A DNA stretch of 61,541 nucleotides from Lentisphaeraceae bacterium (GTDB lineage Bacteria > Verrucomicrobiota > Lentisphaeria > Lentisphaerales > Lentisphaeraceae): contig JAJPOQ010000119.1 of the NCBI GenBank assembly GCA_021232515.1, positions 1 through 61,541 on the forward strand, given 5' to 3'. How positions within the stretch are numbered: the stretch's first letter is position 1; every line of letters begins with the position of its first letter. A model generated the notes under the pieces. The model had not been told where the DNA came from and ran no database searches. It worked only from the letters and a program-made list of their open reading frames with translations. The position numbers were made by a program, and so were the translations under genes. This document shows positions 34,206-42,203 of the stretch, piece after piece.

Positions 34206-34408
34206 TGAATACTGATTACTAACTTCTAATCAACTGATTACTGATTACTAATCAACTGAATACTGATTACTAACTTCTAATCAACTGATTACTGATTACT
34301 AATCAACTGAATACTGATTACTAACTTCTAATCAACTGATTACTGATTACTAATCAACTGAATACTGATTACTAATCAACTGAATACTGATTACTAATCA
34401 ACTGATTA
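34206..34408 (-). repeat. Tandem array of 22-nt word-structured units in the aroA 3'-UTR
   Basis: Read on the minus strand, the array starts at the aroA stop: Lys AAG, TAA, then TCAGTT. The basic unit is 22 nt, made of words AGTAATC (or AGTATTC), AGTTGATT and AGTAATC. Distal to aroA are three exact copies of a 51-nt higher-order unit (34206-34256, 34257-34307, 34308-34358), equal to 22+22+7 nt. Nearer aroA are two plain 22-nt units (34359-34380, 34381-34402). GATTAGTAATC inside each unit is a palindrome. No ORF crosses it; every frame has frequent stops. Related to the array at 48936-49140. Confidence 0.95.
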
Positions 34409-35683
34409 CTTAGTGACAGACCCAAAAACTTCGAAGTAGTTTGGAAATGTCTTGCGAGTACAGCCTGGATCTAAGATAGTTATCTCGTCAGAACCAAAAG
34501 AAAGCAGTGAAAATGCCATTGCCATTCTATGGTCGTCGTATGTTTCTATTTCAGCCTGTTGAAGCTTTTCAGGAGGTGTGATGATGATGTAGTCATGACC
34601 TTCTTCAACATGAGCACCAGCTTTGGTTAGCTCAGTTGCAACAGCCTTTATACGCTCTGTCTCTTTTACACGCCAGTTGTAGATGTTGCGGATAGCAGTC
34701 TTGCCTTCAGCAAACATCGCGACAACAGCTAAAGTCATACCGGTATCAGTCATGGTGTTCATATCGATGTCGATCCCCTGCAGCTTTCCAGTAGATTCGA
34801 CTTCGATGTAGTTTTCGCCATAGGTTACATTTGCACCCATCTTACCCATGACGCCGGCAAAGCCAGATTCACCTTGGATACTGTCAGCGCCACAACCTGT
34901 AACTTTAATTTTGCCACCAAGAGCAGCAGAACCAAGGAAGTAGGATGCAGTTGATGCATCGCCTTCGATAAAGAAAGTTTTAGGATTGATGTATTTTTGA
35001 CCAGCTTTGATTGAGAACTCTTCAAAGTTGTTGTTCACAACTTGAACGCCGAACTTTCTCATAAGATTGATTGTCATGTCGATGTATGGCTTAGAAGTCA
35101 GCTCACCGATGATTTTTATATTTACATCTTCTTGGCAATAAGGGGCCGCGATAAGAAGTGCAGTCAAGTACTGACTAGAAACGCCACCTTCAACTTGGGT
35201 GTTGCCACCTTTAAGACCATTTGCTTTGATCTTTAGAGGAAGGAATCCGTCATTTATTTTACAAGTTATGTCAGCACCAAGTGGAACAAGAGCATCGAGC
35301 AAGTGTTTGATCGGACGTTCGCGCATGCGTTCGTTGCCATCGACTCTGTATTCGCCATTTCCCAGACAAAGAGCAGCAGTCATAGATCTAACCGCCGTGC
35401 CAGCATTTTCGAGAAAGAGATCAAAGTTGCCGGCAGGAAGTGGTCCGCCGCATCCAGTTAAAGTCGCAGTTTTAGCGTCAAGGTCACGGACAAGGTCCAT
35501 ACCCATAGCTTGGAGGCCTTCGCACATTCTGTTAACATCGTTACTTTCAAGAAGGTTTAAAAGTGTAATAGGACCTTCAGCTAAAGCAGCCAAAAGCAGA
35601 GCTCTGTTTGAAATACTTTTAGAGCCTGGCAGTTCTACGCTGCCGTTTATTTCTGAAATTTTTTCCAGTTTGAGCTTATCCAA
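34406..35683 (-). CDS. aroA: 3-phosphoshikimate 1-carboxyvinyltransferase (EPSP synthase)
   Basis: 425 residues from a TTG at 35683, chosen because family proteins begin about 13 residues before 'ELPGSKSISNRALLLAALA' and a GGGG site lies just upstream; extending to 35752 adds non-conserved sequence. Shikimate pathway step joining PEP and shikimate 3-phosphate. Seen: S-K-S-x-S-N-R, 'ENAGTAVRSMTAAL' (N-A-G-T-A-x-R), 'MRERPIKHLLDAL', 'GGVSSQYLTALL', 'DTGMTLAVVA', 'RVKETERIKAV' and 'DDHRMAMAFSL'. The stop codon is the first element of the tandem array; the terminator lies beyond the array. Confidence 0.94.
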   Translation of the reverse strand: MDKLKLEKISEINGSVELPGSKSISNRALLLAALAEGPITLLNLLESNDVNRMCEGLQAMGMDLVRDLDAKTATLTGCGGPLPAGNFDLFLENAGTAVRSMTAALCLGNGEYRVDGNERMRERPIKHLLDALVPLGADITCKINDGFLPLKIKANGLKGGNTQVEGGVSSQYLTALLIAAPYCQEDVNIKIIGELTSKPYIDMTINLMRKFGVQVVNNNFEEFSIKAGQKYINPKTFFIEGDASTASYFLGSAALGGKIKVTGCGADSIQGESGFAGVMGKMGANVTYGENYIEVESTGKLQGIDIDMNTMTDTGMTLAVVAMFAEGKTAIRNIYNWRVKETERIKAVATELTKAGAHVEEGHDYIIITPPEKLQQAEIETYDDHRMAMAFSLLSFGSDEITILDPGCTRKTFPNYFEVFGSVTK

Positions 35684-35864
35684 AACAAACCCCGAATATT
35701 TAAAGTTGGTTGATCGTGTGCCCAACAATAGCCTGACTCCTGACGCTCTCAAAATGATCTTATAAGGAAAATCGTCATAATTATTTTATTATGTGTGCAC
35801 TTGGCTTGATTTGTTCGTGCAATAATTAGTAAATACATTCTATAGAGAATTTAAAAGAGTGCAT

Positions 35865-36272
35865 ATGTTAGTTAAAGATGTAATGACGAAAGATCTGGTC
35901 GTGGCGGAGATGGACTACACTTTGACCGTTGTCGAGAAAATTATGGATACGAAGAAGATCAATCATATATTTGTTCTTGATACGGGAGTTTTACGTGGCG
36001 TTATTAGTGACGGTGACGTTAAGCGTCGAAAAAGCTTTTTAGCTGGGAAAGACATTTCGTCTGCTTCAGACGACAACACACTCTTACTCAAAGCTCACCA
36101 ATTCATGTCGAGAAGTATTGTTTCTATAGACGAAAATACACCGGTTAAAGATGCGATCGATAAAATGCTAGAGAACCATATCCATTGTTTGCCAGTGATG
36201 AATAGTCGGGATCGTTTAGCTGGAGTGGTGACAACTTCAGATTTTCTACGAGCTATGAGAAATCTTCTTTAG
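35865..36272 (+). CDS. Two-CBS-domain protein
   Basis: 135 residues from the ATG at 35865 (an in-frame GTG lies two codons earlier). Two tandem CBS motifs fill the chain: 'VKDVMTKDLVVAEMDYTLTVVEKIM' with 'FVLDTGVLRGVISDGDVKRR', and 'AHQFMSRSIVSIDENTPVKDAIDKM' with 'CLPVMNSRDRLAGVVTTSDFLRAM'. CBS pairs bind adenine nucleotides and regulate partner proteins; no partner domain is fused here. Monocistronic by spacing. Confidence 0.92.
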   Translation: MLVKDVMTKDLVVAEMDYTLTVVEKIMDTKKINHIFVLDTGVLRGVISDGDVKRRKSFLAGKDISSASDDNTLLLKAHQFMSRSIVSIDENTPVKDAIDKMLENHIHCLPVMNSRDRLAGVVTTSDFLRAMRNLL

Positions 36273-36339
36273 AGACTTTTGTTCCTAAAATGCTGTGCTA
36301 AATATAGGCAGATTTTAACACTAAGTTTTTGCGGTAGAC

Positions 36340-36837
36340 ATGACACTTGAGCATTTAGCAACTAACAGAGCCCTACAAGAGAAATTCGTCGAAGAATCAA
36401 ATGACGAGGCAATCAAGGCTAAAGTTTATGAAGTCTTAGACTATGCCAACTGCCTTGCAGCTCAACTCTCACAGTCTTATGATCCAAATGTAGAAGAAGT
36501 GCAAAACCTTGCGCTTCGTTGTTGCTTCTTTTTTCTTAACCAACTTGGTGATCGACGTCTAAAACACGCAGATGTTCTTGAAGGTGATGCTCGTGAGCAA
36601 GACTTTGAGAAGATCAAAAATGACTTTGAGTTAGTTGTTCGCTTTACGACCAACCCAACAGATATGGACGCCTATTTCTTCAAGTGTGGAACTGAACGGG
36701 TTTTTGAAGTTGCAGTCTTCATTGCCTTATCTTTTATGGGCGGTAATCCAGCAATAGAAAGAGTTGAGGAAGGCGCCGAGGAAAGAAGGCTTAAGTGCTT
36801 TGAACTTATGATGGTCGCTTTAGACCGAGCTCGATAG
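36340..36837 (+). CDS. Cytoplasmic alpha-helical protein, function unknown
   Basis: 165 residues, no signal peptide and no membrane segment. It is predicted helical throughout, with acidic and leucine-rich stretches ('EHLATNRALQEKFVEESND', 'LALRCCFFFLNQLGDRRLK', 'CFELMMVALDRAR'). Not recognised. Codon use and a clean open frame support a real gene. It lies 67 nt after the CBS gene; co-transcription is possible but unproven. Confidence 0.7.
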   Translation: MTLEHLATNRALQEKFVEESNDEAIKAKVYEVLDYANCLAAQLSQSYDPNVEEVQNLALRCCFFFLNQLGDRRLKHADVLEGDAREQDFEKIKNDFELVVRFTTNPTDMDAYFFKCGTERVFEVAVFIALSFMGGNPAIERVEEGAEERRLKCFELMMVALDRAR

Positions 36838-36931
36838 ATCTGCAAGATAGTCGACTATGACGTTAAGAGATTTTTTGACATGATTTACACGATAAACATG
36901 ATTAGGAAAAGTCTTTGGAGGTCATGTTTAC

Positions 36932-37318
36932 CACCGAGAAAAGTTTTTATTGCTGGGAGCCTCGGCGTCTCGCCGGTCTTCCTTTTAAACCACGAAGTTT
37001 AGAAGCATAGGACGGTTTATATTTCACACAAAGGCACCAAGAAAAGTTTTTATTGCTGGGAGCCTCGGCGTCTCGCCGGTCTTTCTTATCAAGCCACGAA
37101 GTTTATGTTTCACACAAAGGCACTAAGTCACCAAGAAACTTTTTCTTAACTCTCAAAATAAATTTTGTAGATCTAGCAAATCCTGTTTAAATCTTTCTTC
37201 GCGCTCTTCTTTCCTTCTGTTAATCTTTTTTAAAGCACGAAGTTTAGGATGGCTTAGGTTTCAACACTAAGTCACCGAGAAAAGTTTTTATTGCTGGGAG
37301 CCTCGGCGTCTCGCCGGT
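36932..37318. repeat. Noncoding island of alternating repeat modules
   Basis: This fills most of the 681-nt gap between the helical protein gene and aspS. Module A is a 40-nt core present three times without a mismatch (36938-36977, 37041-37080, 37279-37318), running from GAAAAGTTTTTATTG to CTCGGCGTCTCGCCGGT, with a CGGCG-TCT-CGCCG hairpin. Module B starts with CACGAAGTTTA (36991, 37095, 37236) and runs into period-8 words CACAAAGG, CACTAAGT, CACCAAGA before the next A. A truncated A begins near 37130. Between 37141 and 37235 lies unique sequence. No credible ORF; 36838-36931 shows only a short palindrome, ATAGTCGACTAT. Confidence 0.93.
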
Positions 37319-37396
37319 TTTTCTTTTTAGATGGGTAGGCCTTAGTTTTTAAACAAGATTGAACTTTATGACTTAATTTACGTCATACCTTTTCTC

Positions 37397-37426
37397 TTGA
37401 CTGGCATTTACTGCATTCTTTAATAT
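37397..37426 (+). promoter_or_regulatory. Probable sigma70-type promoter of aspS
   Basis: -35 TTGACT at 37397-37402 and -10 TAATAT at 37421-37426 with an 18-nt spacer. The transcript would have a leader of about 85 nt before the aspS ATG at 37519. It lies just downstream of the repeat island. Confidence 0.65.
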
Positions 37427-37518
37427 ATTCACGTCTTTTGTATACACAGGCATAACTATAAGCAAAGCTTTAAGTGCCTGAACTAGAAGATTTTTAAAAT
37501 ACGGCAGGATAATTTCGG

Positions 37519-39315
37519 ATGTCAGCAGATTTACATAAATATAGAAGTCATACTTGTGACGAAATAAGGCCTGAACACGTTGGCCAAACAGTAAAACTTT
37601 CAGGATGGGTTCACAGAGTTAGAGACCTTGGTGGTATAGTTTTCCTCGATTTAAGAGACCACTACGGCATAACTCAGGTTGTTATTCATCCAAATAAAGA
37701 CTTCCACGTTGACGTCCACCATTGGAAACTTGAGTCTGTTGTTACTTTCACTGGTAGTGTTGTTGAACGTGACGAGTCGACAGTAAATAACAAAATTAGT
37801 ACTGGTAAAGTTGAACTAGATGCAGAAGACATGTTCGTTCACAGTCGTGTTGAGGAAATGCCTTTTAACGTTGCTCTCCAACTAGAGATGCCAGAAGCTA
37901 TGCGTCTTAAACACCGTTATGTTGACTTAAGACAAGACCGTATTCACCAAAATATCGTCATGCGTTCTAAGATCATTGCGAGTCTTCGTCGCCGTATGAC
38001 TGAGCTAGACTTTAACGAGTACCAAACGCCAATTTTGACTTGTTCTTCTCCTGAAGGTGCTCGTGACTACTTAGTTCCAAGTCGTGTTCACCCTGGTAAA
38101 TTTTATGCACTTCCACAAGCGCCTCAGCAATTTAAGCAATTGTTAATGGTTGCTGGTTTCGATCGCTACTTTCAGATCGCTCCTTGTTTCCGTGATGAAG
38201 ATGCCCGTGCTGACCGTTCTCCTGGTGAGTTTTATCAGCTAGATATAGAAATGTCTTTCGCAACTCAAGACGACATCTTTGAAGTTGTTGAGAATGTGAT
38301 CGGTAATACTTTCGACGAGTTTAGTTCTTTTGAGTGGGACAATAATCCATTTGTCAGAATTCCTTACAAAGAAGCGATGATGAAGTACGGTTGTGATAAA
38401 CCTGACTTGAGAAACCCAATCGAGATCTTCGATGTATCTGAGATCTATAAAGACTGTAGTTTTAAAGCTTTCGCTGGTGTTGTCGCTAAAGGTGGCGTTG
38501 TAAGAGCTATGGTTTGTAAAGGCATAGCTGACCAGTCGCGTAAGTTCTATGATAAAATGATTACTTTCGCTCAAAGCGTTGGTTCAAAAGGCCTTGGTTA
38601 TATCATCTGGAAAGATGGTGAAGCTAAGAGTCCTATCGCAAACAATCTTAATGAAGATGAACTTGCTCAACTTAAAGAAGCTGGTTCTATCGAAGATGGC
38701 GACGTTATGTTCTTCATCGCTGACAAAGAGAAGAGAGCTTGCGACATAGGTTCTCATGTTAGAACTGAGCTTGCAAACCGTCTCGGTCTTATCAATGAAG
38801 AAGAGTTTAAATTTTGCTGGGTTGTAGATTACCCAATGTTTGAGTTTAACGAAGAAACTCGTTCTGTTGAGTTCAGTCACAATCCATTCTCTATGCCTCA
38901 GGGTGAGATGGATGCTTTAGAAAATAAAGATCCTTTAGAGATACTTGCTTGGCAGTATGACCTTGTTTGTAACGGCATCGAACTTTCATCTGGTGCTATT
39001 CGAAATCATAAGCCAGAGATCATGTATAAAGCTTTTGAAATAGCTGGTTACGGTCCTGAAGTTGTTGATGAACAGTTTAGCGGTATGATCAATGCATTTA
39101 AACACGGCGCACCTCCACACGGCGGTATTGCTCCTGGTGTTGACCGTATGGTTATGATGATCCTTGGTGAAAAGAATATCCGTGAGATCATTGCTTTCCC
39201 ATTCAACCAACAAGCACAAGACTTGATGATGAATGCTCCTTCAGAAGTAGATAATAAGCAACTTAAGGAACTTCACCTTAAGCTTAATTTACCTAAGAAA
39301 ATTCAAAAAGATTAA
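37519..39315 (+). CDS. aspS: Aspartyl-tRNA synthetase
   Basis: 598 residues, the usual bacterial length. N-terminal OB fold ('VKLSGWVHRVRDLGGIVFLDLRDHYGITQVV'), class II catalytic domain with motif 2 'FRDEDARADRSPGEFYQLDIEMSF', the bacterial GAD insert, and motif 3 'GIAPGVDRMVMMILG'. The 'RADRSPGEFYQ' form rather than 'RADRQPEFTQ' places it with the alphaproteobacteria-like AspRS branch; whether it also charges tRNA-Asn cannot be told here. Strong terminator follows. Confidence 0.96.
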   Translation: MSADLHKYRSHTCDEIRPEHVGQTVKLSGWVHRVRDLGGIVFLDLRDHYGITQVVIHPNKDFHVDVHHWKLESVVTFTGSVVERDESTVNNKISTGKVELDAEDMFVHSRVEEMPFNVALQLEMPEAMRLKHRYVDLRQDRIHQNIVMRSKIIASLRRRMTELDFNEYQTPILTCSSPEGARDYLVPSRVHPGKFYALPQAPQQFKQLLMVAGFDRYFQIAPCFRDEDARADRSPGEFYQLDIEMSFATQDDIFEVVENVIGNTFDEFSSFEWDNNPFVRIPYKEAMMKYGCDKPDLRNPIEIFDVSEIYKDCSFKAFAGVVAKGGVVRAMVCKGIADQSRKFYDKMITFAQSVGSKGLGYIIWKDGEAKSPIANNLNEDELAQLKEAGSIEDGDVMFFIADKEKRACDIGSHVRTELANRLGLINEEEFKFCWVVDYPMFEFNEETRSVEFSHNPFSMPQGEMDALENKDPLEILAWQYDLVCNGIELSSGAIRNHKPEIMYKAFEIAGYGPEVVDEQFSGMINAFKHGAPPHGGIAPGVDRMVMMILGEKNIREIIAFPFNQQAQDLMMNAPSEVDNKQLKELHLKLNLPKKIQKD

Positions 39316-39321
39316 TCTTTT

Positions 39322-39349
39322 AGGCCAGACCCTTTGGTTTGGCCTCATT
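39322..39349 (+). terminator. Intrinsic terminator after aspS
   Basis: Stem AGGCCA-g-ACC / GGT-t-TGGCCT (39322-39345) with a short loop, followed by CATTTTCC. The T-run is short, so termination may be partial. Confidence 0.75.
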
Positions 39350-39386
39350 TTCCTCCTATTTTGATATTAATGAGGAGTTTTGTTTC

Positions 39387-40631
39387 TTGAGTAAAAGTCA
39401 CTACAATATTGCTATAGTCGGATCTGGTGCAGCTGGCATGTCGGCGGCACTTTTTTTGTCTAAGTCCGGTCATGAAGTGACCCTCTTTGAAAAAGTCCCT
39501 GATCCTAGACCTGTTGGTGCTGGGGTTTTGATTCAGCCTGCCGGTATGTTTGCGCTTCAGCAACTTGGTGTTCTTGACGAATTTCTCGCAACTGGTGCCA
39601 AGGTGAATCGTCTTTATGGCGAAAACGAATACGGCAAAACTGTTTTAAATCTAGCTTACAAAGACCTTCACCCGGGTTGCTATGGCGTGGGTATTCATCG
39701 TGGCTCCATTTTCAACATTCTTCTCAAACAACTTAAAGAAAGTAATGTTAAGTATGTTACTGGTTGTCCGGTTGATGACTTTAAAAGACTTTCGGATGGA
39801 AGTGTTGAGTTAATCAAAGAAGGTGAAAGCCTTGGTTGTTTTGATGCCATGGTTTTAAGTGACGGGAAGAACTCTAAACTTCGCAATAAGTACAATGTTA
39901 AGCAGAAAGTTCACGACTATAAGTGGGGTGCACTTTGGGTGATTGTTCCAGATAAAGAACAAGAGTTTAATGGTGAATTACGTCAGGTTTATAAGTCAAC
40001 TAAAAATATCGCTGGTATGTTGCCGATAGGTAAACATCCAGAAACAAAAGATCCTTCAGTTAGCCTCTTTTGGAGCATTCGTAGTTCAAGAGTAGATATT
40101 TGGCGTGAGGCGTCTTTGCTTTCTTGGAAAGAAGAGGTTTCTACTTTATTTCCCAAAATTGAGCCACTGGTAAACCGAATTCAAAGTCGTGAAGATATAC
40201 TTTATGCTTCATACAGTCACATAACTATGAACAAGTGGCATGATGAAAACTTGCTATGTATTGGTGATGCTGGACATGCTATGAGTCCACAGCTTGGGCA
40301 AGGTGTAAGTTTAGGTGTTTATGATGCTTGGATCTTAAATAAGTGTCTTCGGGACTTTACGGATATAAGAGAGGCTTTTGCTAACTATACTAAAGTGCGT
40401 AGAAAGCATATACGCTGGATGCAGTTTGTCAGTAAGCTAGTAACGCCGATGTTTCAGTCTTCAGGTAGTGACTGGGGACCATACAGAGATGCCACCTTTA
40501 AGCTTATTCACAAATTTGACTTTTCGTACCAACTCATGCTTAAGACTCTTTCTGGCGTTCAGAGTGGGGCATTTAATTCTACAGAAAAAGAATTGAAAAA
40601 ATTTGCAGAATCTATGCCGCCATTGACATAG
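39387..40631 (+). CDS. FAD-dependent monooxygenase (UbiH/HpxO-like)
   Basis: 414 residues from a TTG at 39387, supported by GAGGAG upstream and by the FAD motif beginning right after it; an earlier frame start at 39339 adds sequence that overlaps the aspS terminator. Seen: 'YNIAIVGSGAAGMSAALFLSKSGHEVTLFEK' (G-x-G-x-x-G), 'LSDGKNSKLR' (D-G-x-x-S-x-x-R) and 'CIGDAGHAMSPQLGQGVSLGVYDAW' (G-D-A-x-H). Aromatic hydroxylase family; the substrate is unknown. It is followed after 44 nt by the glycosyltransferase/radical SAM set and may belong to that pathway. Confidence 0.88.
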   Translation: MSKSHYNIAIVGSGAAGMSAALFLSKSGHEVTLFEKVPDPRPVGAGVLIQPAGMFALQQLGVLDEFLATGAKVNRLYGENEYGKTVLNLAYKDLHPGCYGVGIHRGSIFNILLKQLKESNVKYVTGCPVDDFKRLSDGSVELIKEGESLGCFDAMVLSDGKNSKLRNKYNVKQKVHDYKWGALWVIVPDKEQEFNGELRQVYKSTKNIAGMLPIGKHPETKDPSVSLFWSIRSSRVDIWREASLLSWKEEVSTLFPKIEPLVNRIQSREDILYASYSHITMNKWHDENLLCIGDAGHAMSPQLGQGVSLGVYDAWILNKCLRDFTDIREAFANYTKVRRKHIRWMQFVSKLVTPMFQSSGSDWGPYRDATFKLIHKFDFSYQLMLKTLSGVQSGAFNSTEKELKKFAESMPPLT

Positions 40632-40675
40632 TTCGCGAGCCTTCGTGAATAGATGTTTAAACTTATAGGAATTTC

Positions 40676-41290
40676 ATGAAGATTTGTGTATTTGCAAGAC
40701 TACCAGAGCTCGGAAAGGTTAAGTCTAGATTGGCTGAAACCTGTGGAGACAAACGTACTCTAGAAATTTACCAAAGAATGCTAGCGGACGTTACATCGAT
40801 GGTTAGTTCATCAAAGTATAAGTCAGTCTTTTACCTAGCTGGTGATAGTGAAGAGCTTTTTCGTCAGTTTAGTGATAGATACGATTCTAAGAAACAGGTT
40901 GATGGTGACCTAGGTTTAAAGCTCAAATCAGCTGTTAGTGAACAGTTTTTAGATGAAACGGAAAAACTGACTGTTATTGGTACAGACTGTATCGATATAT
41001 CTCATGAAGAGTTAGCGGATGTTGAGACTTATCTAGATGACGTGGACGTTGTTCTCGGTCCCGCTACAGATGGCGGCTACTATCTCATTGCTATGAATAA
41101 GCCTTACACCTGCCTTTTTGAAAATATTGATTGGGGCAGTGCTCGAGTTTTTGAGCAGACTATGACTATTCTCCACGAGCAAAATATTTCTTATAGATTA
41201 CTTTCAGAGAAGAATGATTTGGACTATTGGGAGGATCTTCCGCAAGATTGGCAAGATGAACTAAGCGAGCTTTGCATAAATGAGAGTTGA
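40676..41290 (+). CDS. Glycosyltransferase-like protein of the radical-SAM/selenodomain-associated type 1 (TIGR04282-like)
   Basis: 204 residues, a GT-A/nucleotidyltransferase-like fold. 'MKICVFARLPELGKVKSRLA' (family F-x-K-x-P-x-x-G-x-V-K-T/S-R-L), 'VIGTDCIDIS' (family G-S-D-x-P) and 'LGPATDGGYYLIAM' are the signature of DUF2064/TIGR04282. Members occur beside ArsS-type radical SAM proteins and type 2 transferases, exactly as here. Donor and acceptor unknown. Its 3' end overlaps the radical SAM gene by 11 nt, indicating coupled translation. Confidence 0.88.
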   Translation: MKICVFARLPELGKVKSRLAETCGDKRTLEIYQRMLADVTSMVSSSKYKSVFYLAGDSEELFRQFSDRYDSKKQVDGDLGLKLKSAVSEQFLDETEKLTVIGTDCIDISHEELADVETYLDDVDVVLGPATDGGYYLIAMNKPYTCLFENIDWGSARVFEQTMTILHEQNISYRLLSEKNDLDYWEDLPQDWQDELSELCINES

Positions 41291-42203
41291 TAGATTTCCA
41301 TCTTTAAGTCGAGTCAAACCTCGAGTTTTACAGATAAATGTCGGTAAGAAGTGTAATCAAGTTTGCAGCCACTGTCATGTTTCAGCAGGTCCGGATCGAG
41401 AAGAAGACTTATCTCAGGAAACCGCAGAAGAGATAGTCGCACTTGCTCAACGCACGTCATTTTCAGTGGCAGATATAACAGGTGGAGCTCCTGAAATAAA
41501 CAAAAGCTTTCCATATCTTCTCAAAGAATTATCGAGCCTTTGTGAAACGGTTATCGTCCGTTGCAATTTAACGGCAGCCTTGAGTCGTAAGAAGTCACTC
41601 GGCAAACTTTTTCAAACATACAAACCTCAGATAGTTGCTTCTCTTCCGTGTTATGAAGAAGAGAATGTTGATGAACAGAGGGGAGAAGGTGTTTTCCAAA
41701 AAAGTATAGATGCTTTACTTTGGCTAAATGAACTAGGTTATGGCACAAGTCTTCCACTCACTTTAGTTTATAATCCTTTGAAACCAGTTTTACCTCCAGA
41801 TTCAGCATCGCTTGAAGTCGCTTATAAAAAAATCCTTAAAGAGCGTTTTGGTATAGTTTTTAATAATCTTATCGCCATCGCAAATGTTCCGGTTGGTCGT
41901 TATAAGGAAGATCTTGAGAGTAGTGGGCTGTATGAAAACTATGTTGAGCTTTTAAAGAATCACTTCAATGAAGCTACGCTTGATGGACTTATGTGCCGAG
42001 ACCAATTGAACGTCGATTGGCAGGGTTACATTTATGATTGTGACTTTAATAATCAGATAGAATTATTCCCTGGAACTAAGAAAATACATGTAAATGACTT
42101 TAATTCTCAAACGTGGTTAGACTTACCAATTGCTGTCAATGAACACTGCTTTACATGTACTGCAGGTTGCGGCAGTTCGTGTGGTGGAGCTATAGCGGAC
42201 TGA
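41280..42203 (+). CDS. ArsS-type radical SAM protein with Cys-rich C-terminus (TIGR04167-like)
   Basis: 307 residues. N-terminal radical SAM cluster in 'LQINVGKKCNQVCSHCHVSAGPDR' (C-x3-C-x2-C), then 'DITGGAPEINKSFPYL', 'VIVRCNLTA', 'VASLPCYEEENVDEQRGEG', 'YDCDFNNQ' and the C-terminal 'HCFTCTAGCGSSCGGA'. This is the rSAM/selenodomain family that includes ArsS, which makes 5'-deoxyadenosyl-dimethylarsine on the route to arsenosugars. Here all C-terminal redox positions are Cys, with no in-frame TGA. No arsM gene is in the window, so arsenic chemistry is an inference from family membership only. Overlaps both neighbours. Confidence 0.88.
   Translation: MRVDRFPSLSRVKPRVLQINVGKKCNQVCSHCHVSAGPDREEDLSQETAEEIVALAQRTSFSVADITGGAPEINKSFPYLLKELSSLCETVIVRCNLTAALSRKKSLGKLFQTYKPQIVASLPCYEEENVDEQRGEGVFQKSIDALLWLNELGYGTSLPLTLVYNPLKPVLPPDSASLEVAYKKILKERFGIVFNNLIAIANVPVGRYKEDLESSGLYENYVELLKNHFNEATLDGLMCRDQLNVDWQGYIYDCDFNNQIELFPGTKKIHVNDFNSQTWLDLPIAVNEHCFTCTAGCGSSCGGAIAD

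Noticed and set aside
34206-34408. CRISPR-like array
   Set aside because: Units are contiguous with no unique spacers, and no cas genes are present.
36924-37007. Short ORF (about 27 codons) through repeat module A
   Set aside because: It lies in a repeat, has no ribosome site, and the other A copies do not keep the frame.
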